Positions 6,640 through 8,735 of a stretch of DNA of 8,735 nt are shown piece after piece. Where the stretch lies: NCBI GenBank assembly GCA_009377735.1, contig WHTL01000161.1, forward strand, positions 1-8,735, given 5' to 3'. The DNA is from Acidimicrobiia bacterium (GTDB lineage: Bacteria; Actinomycetota; Acidimicrobiia; Spongiisociales; ZC4RG35). Numbering within the stretch: the first letter of the stretch is position 1; every line of letters starts with the position of its first letter. The notes under the pieces are model-generated. The model was not told where the DNA came from and did no database searches. It saw nothing but the letters and a program-made list of their open reading frames with translations. The position numbers and the translations under genes were made by a program.

Positions 6640-6660
6640 CTGGGGGCTCCGCCCCCCCAG
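6640..6660. terminator. GC-rich hairpin between convergent genes
   Basis: CTGGGGG (6640-6646) pairs perfectly with CCCCCAG (6654-6660) around a 7-base loop, 4 bases after the SLH-VanW stop and 13 bases beyond the end of the minus-strand TetR gene. There is no T-run on either side, as is common for terminator-like hairpins in GC-rich actinobacteria. The position suits a bidirectional terminator. Confidence 0.7.
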
Positions 6661-6673
6661 AACCCCACGGCAA

Positions 6674-7207
6674 TCAGCTGAACAACTCCACCAGCTTGTT
6701 GGCGTGGTGGGGGAGGTCGAACTTTTGGTCGATAAGGTATTGGAGGGAGTAGCCGTTGAGGGCGGCAAGAATTGCTTCCGCCTGGGAACGGTCGGCATCA
6801 GGATCGCTGCGTTTCAGGGCCGATTCGAAGCGGTCGGCTCGGGCGCGGTGGTGGCCGAGGATGCGTTCCCTGAGTTCTCCAGTACCCAACCCACCCTCGA
6901 CTGCGATACGCAGATACACCCGCGCCAGGATCTCGTTCTCCAGGACGAAACGGACGTAGCGATCCACCACCTCACCGAGGGTCTCGTCGGTAAGGTCGCC
7001 CTCATCTACCCCCTGGATGGTCTCTCCAATCACGGTGAGGATGACCTCCTCCTTGGAGTTGAAGAGGTTGTAGAAGCTCCCCGGAAGGATGTCGGCGTGT
7101 TCGCAGATCGCCTTGATGGTGATGGCCTCGATGCCGAACTCGCCCAAGAGCTCCCTGGTGGCGTCGAGGATCCGGGTCCTCGTCTCTATACCCACGCGGT
7201 ACCGCAT
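6674..7207 (-). CDS. TetR/AcrR-family transcriptional regulator
   Basis: One-component DNA-binding regulator, 177 residues from the chosen ATG. The N-terminal helix-turn-helix is clear: TRTRILDATRELLGEFGIEA at 9-28, then ITIKAICEHADILPGSFYNLFNSKEEV at about 29-55, ending in the typical FYNLF.SKEE recognition-helix segment. The rest (about 60-177) is the variable ligand-binding and dimer domain, with no motif naming a ligand. The frame also opens at a GTG six codons earlier, but that start has no spaced ribosome site. ATG 7207 is preceded by TAGGGT 7 bases away, readable either as a -10 box or as a poor Shine-Dalgarno. The gene diverges from the fadE5-like gene across about 88 bases, so it probably represses itself and fadE5 and responds to an acyl-CoA or fatty acid. 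That role is inferred from position only. Confidence 0.92.
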   Translation of the reverse strand: MRYRVGIETRTRILDATRELLGEFGIEAITIKAICEHADILPGSFYNLFNSKEEVILTVIGETIQGVDEGDLTDETLGEVVDRYVRFVLENEILARVYLRIAVEGGLGTGELRERILGHHRARADRFESALKRSDPDADRSQAEAILAALNGYSLQYLIDQKFDLPHHANKLVELFS

Positions 7208-7295
7208 ATTCCGCACCCTACCCACCCTCGCTTACACATTGAGTCAACGATCAAATTAGAATAGGCATTCAAAGTTGACCTACAAGGAGCAACCG
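7208..7295. promoter_or_regulatory. Divergent tetR/fadE5 control region with TTGA/TCAA half-sites
   Basis: This shared upstream region is AT-richer than its surroundings. It holds a nearly symmetrical TTGAGTCAA (7239-7247), a further TCAA at 7251-7254, and TCAA-AG-TTGA (7269-7278). These repeated half-sites are plausible repressor contacts. TAGAAT (7257-7262) is a good -10 for the rightward gene, with a poor -35 (TTACAC, 7232-7237, spacer 19). TAGGGT (7220 to 7215 on the minus strand) is a possible -10 for the regulator. AGGAG (7285-7289) is a strong ribosome site that places the fadE5 start at TTG 7296. The operator call is tentative. Confidence 0.4.
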
Positions 7296-8735
7296 TTGAG
7301 CCACTATCGATCGAACGTGCGGGACATCGAGTTTGCCCTGTTCGACGTCCTTGGCGCTCATCTCGATTACGACGAGTTCGCGGAAATCGATCGGGAGACG
7401 GCGCACGATCTCATCTCCGAGGCAGAACGTTTTGCCACCGGTCCCTGGGCTGCATCATTCGTCGCCGCCGATCGCACCCCGATCGAACTCGTCGATGGTC
7501 AGGTTGTTCTCCCTGGGGAGCTCAAGGAGTCCCTCAAGGCCCATCGAGAGGCCGGATGGGACCGGATCGGGCTCCCCGAGGGGCTTGGCGGAATGCCGGT
7601 CCCTCCAACCGTGTTCTGGGCAGTTGAAGAGCTCTTATATGGGGCGAACCCCACCGCTGCCTTCTACGGTGGCGGAGGGCTATTCGCCCGCATCCTGTTC
7701 GAGGAGGGCACACCGGAGCAGCGGGAGTTTGCGCGCCGCTGGGTCGAAGAGGGCTGGGGTGGGACCATGGTCCTCACCGAGCCCGACGCCGGCTCCGACG
7801 TGGGCGCCGGGACCACCAAGGCTGTCCACGTCGATGGCAATGTCTATCACCTCGAAGGTGTGAAGCGGTTCATCACATCAGGCGCCAACGACTTCGCGGA
7901 CAATGTCATCCATTTGGTCCTCGCCCGACCAGAGGGCGGCGTTCCCGGCACCAAAGGCCTCTCGCTGTTCGTCGTCCCGCAGATTCTGATCGATGAGGAC
8001 GGGTCCCTGGGAGAGACCAACGGGGTCGTCGTCACCAACATCGAGAAGAAGATGGGGATCAAGGGCTCCACCACCTGTGAACTCACCTTCGGGGCGGAGC
8101 GTCCCGCGGTGGGTTACCTCGTCGGTGGGGTTCACGATGGTATCCGCCAGATGTTCCGGGTGATCGAGGCCGCCCGTATGACCATCGGCACCAAATCGGC
8201 CGCGACCCTATCCACTGGGTATCTCAACGCCCTCGAGTACGCCAAGGATCGTCGTCAGGGTCCCGACATGACCGAGATGACCGACAAGAAAGCCCCAAAG
8301 GTGGCGATCATCGACCATCCCGATGTAAGGCGGATGCTGCTTACGCAGAAGGCCTATTCGGAGGGCATGCGGGCGCTCTGGGCTTATGCAGCGTGGACTC
8401 AGGATCAGGCTCTGGTCCACCCCGACGACGACCAATGGGAGAAGAGAGAAGATCTTCTCCTTCCGTTGGTAAAGGGTTACTCCTCGGAGAAGGCATACGA
8501 GTTACTGGCCCAATCCCTCCAGGTGTTCGGTGGATCCGGGTACACCCAGGACTATCCCATCGAGCAGTACATCCGGGACGCCAAGATCGACTCCGTGTAC
8601 GAGGGCACCACCGGAATACAGGCACTGGACCTCTTCTTCCGCAAGATCGCCCGCGACCAGGGCGCCACCCTGGGTGCCGTATCCAACGAGATCCTCGAGT
8701 TCGTCAAGTCGGGTGGCGATGATGATCTCCTCGCA
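7296..8735 (+). CDS. fadE5: FadE5-type acyl-CoA dehydrogenase (3' end cut by window)
   Basis: FAD-dependent acyl-CoA dehydrogenase catalysing the first step of fatty-acid beta-oxidation, forming the trans-2-enoyl-CoA. I translated 480 open codons to the window edge; the family runs to about 600 residues, so the C-terminal fifth is missing. The N-terminus SHYRSNVRDIEF is close to mycobacterial FadE5 as I remember it. Other marks are MVLTEPDAGSDVGAG at 159-173 (FAD/substrate loop), GVKRFITSG, LARPEGGVPGTKGLSLFVVP, ARMTIGTKSAATLSTGYLNA, QVFGGSGYTQDYPIEQYIRD, and DSVYEGTTGIQ with Glu436 as the expected catalytic base. The start is a TTG, shown by AGGAG 6 bases upstream and by the family N-terminus; the first ATG in frame lies far inside the domain. 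The divergent TetR gene is its likely repressor. Confidence 0.96.
   Translation, partial: MSHYRSNVRDIEFALFDVLGAHLDYDEFAEIDRETAHDLISEAERFATGPWAASFVAADRTPIELVDGQVVLPGELKESLKAHREAGWDRIGLPEGLGGMPVPPTVFWAVEELLYGANPTAAFYGGGGLFARILFEEGTPEQREFARRWVEEGWGGTMVLTEPDAGSDVGAGTTKAVHVDGNVYHLEGVKRFITSGANDFADNVIHLVLARPEGGVPGTKGLSLFVVPQILIDEDGSLGETNGVVVTNIEKKMGIKGSTTCELTFGAERPAVGYLVGGVHDGIRQMFRVIEAARMTIGTKSAATLSTGYLNALEYAKDRRQGPDMTEMTDKKAPKVAIIDHPDVRRMLLTQKAYSEGMRALWAYAAWTQDQALVHPDDDQWEKREDLLLPLVKGYSSEKAYELLAQSLQVFGGSGYTQDYPIEQYIRDAKIDSVYEGTTGIQALDLFFRKIARDQGATLGAVSNEILEFVKSGGDDDLLA

Overview
This GC-rich window uses ATG, GTG and TTG starts and has two 4-base stop/start overlaps. It looks like a chromosomal segment from an actinobacterium. 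The best pointers are a FadE5-type acyl-CoA dehydrogenase whose N-terminus closely matches the mycobacterial protein, S-layer-homology repeats with paired cysteines, a stand-alone LigD-type polymerase, and several starts with a TAnnnT box 6-9 bases upstream, as in leaderless actinobacterial transcription. Acidimicrobiia or a relative is my guess; no rRNA or other marker is present to fix it.

Layout from left to right. (1) Positions 1-2012, minus strand: sufC then sufS, joined by an ATGA overlap. This is iron-sulfur cluster assembly, and sufS runs off the left edge just before its C-terminus. The usual partners sufB and sufD are not upstream of sufC. (2) 2013-2115: divergent promoter region holding a perfect 8-bp inverted repeat just upstream of sufC. 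(3) 2116-3443, plus strand: a YbaK/EbsC-type aminoacyl-tRNA deacylase, overlapped by ATGA with a PAPS-dependent sulfotransferase. (4) 3444-3568: two 57-bp near-identical direct repeats filling the space between convergent genes. (5) 3556-5179, minus strand: an MBL-fold hydrolase followed by a stand-alone LigD-type primase-polymerase. (6) 5287-6636, plus strand: a secreted protein with three SLH repeats fused to a VanW domain, ending at a GC-rich hairpin. (7) 6674-8735: a TetR-family repressor diverging from a fadE5-like acyl-CoA dehydrogenase gene that is cut by the right edge.

Most of the content is housekeeping or common accessory genes: iron-sulfur biogenesis, tRNA proofreading, sulfation, DNA end repair, cell envelope and fatty-acid oxidation. 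I see no mobile element, CRISPR array, RNA gene or clear new defence-type system. The items most worth a second look are the tandem 57-bp repeat that includes the last codons of the polymerase gene, the inverted repeat over the likely sufC promoter, the recurring TAnnnT boxes, the coupling of a tRNA deacylase to a sulfotransferase, and the cysteine-paired SLH-VanW fusion. No gap between genes exceeds about 300 bases.
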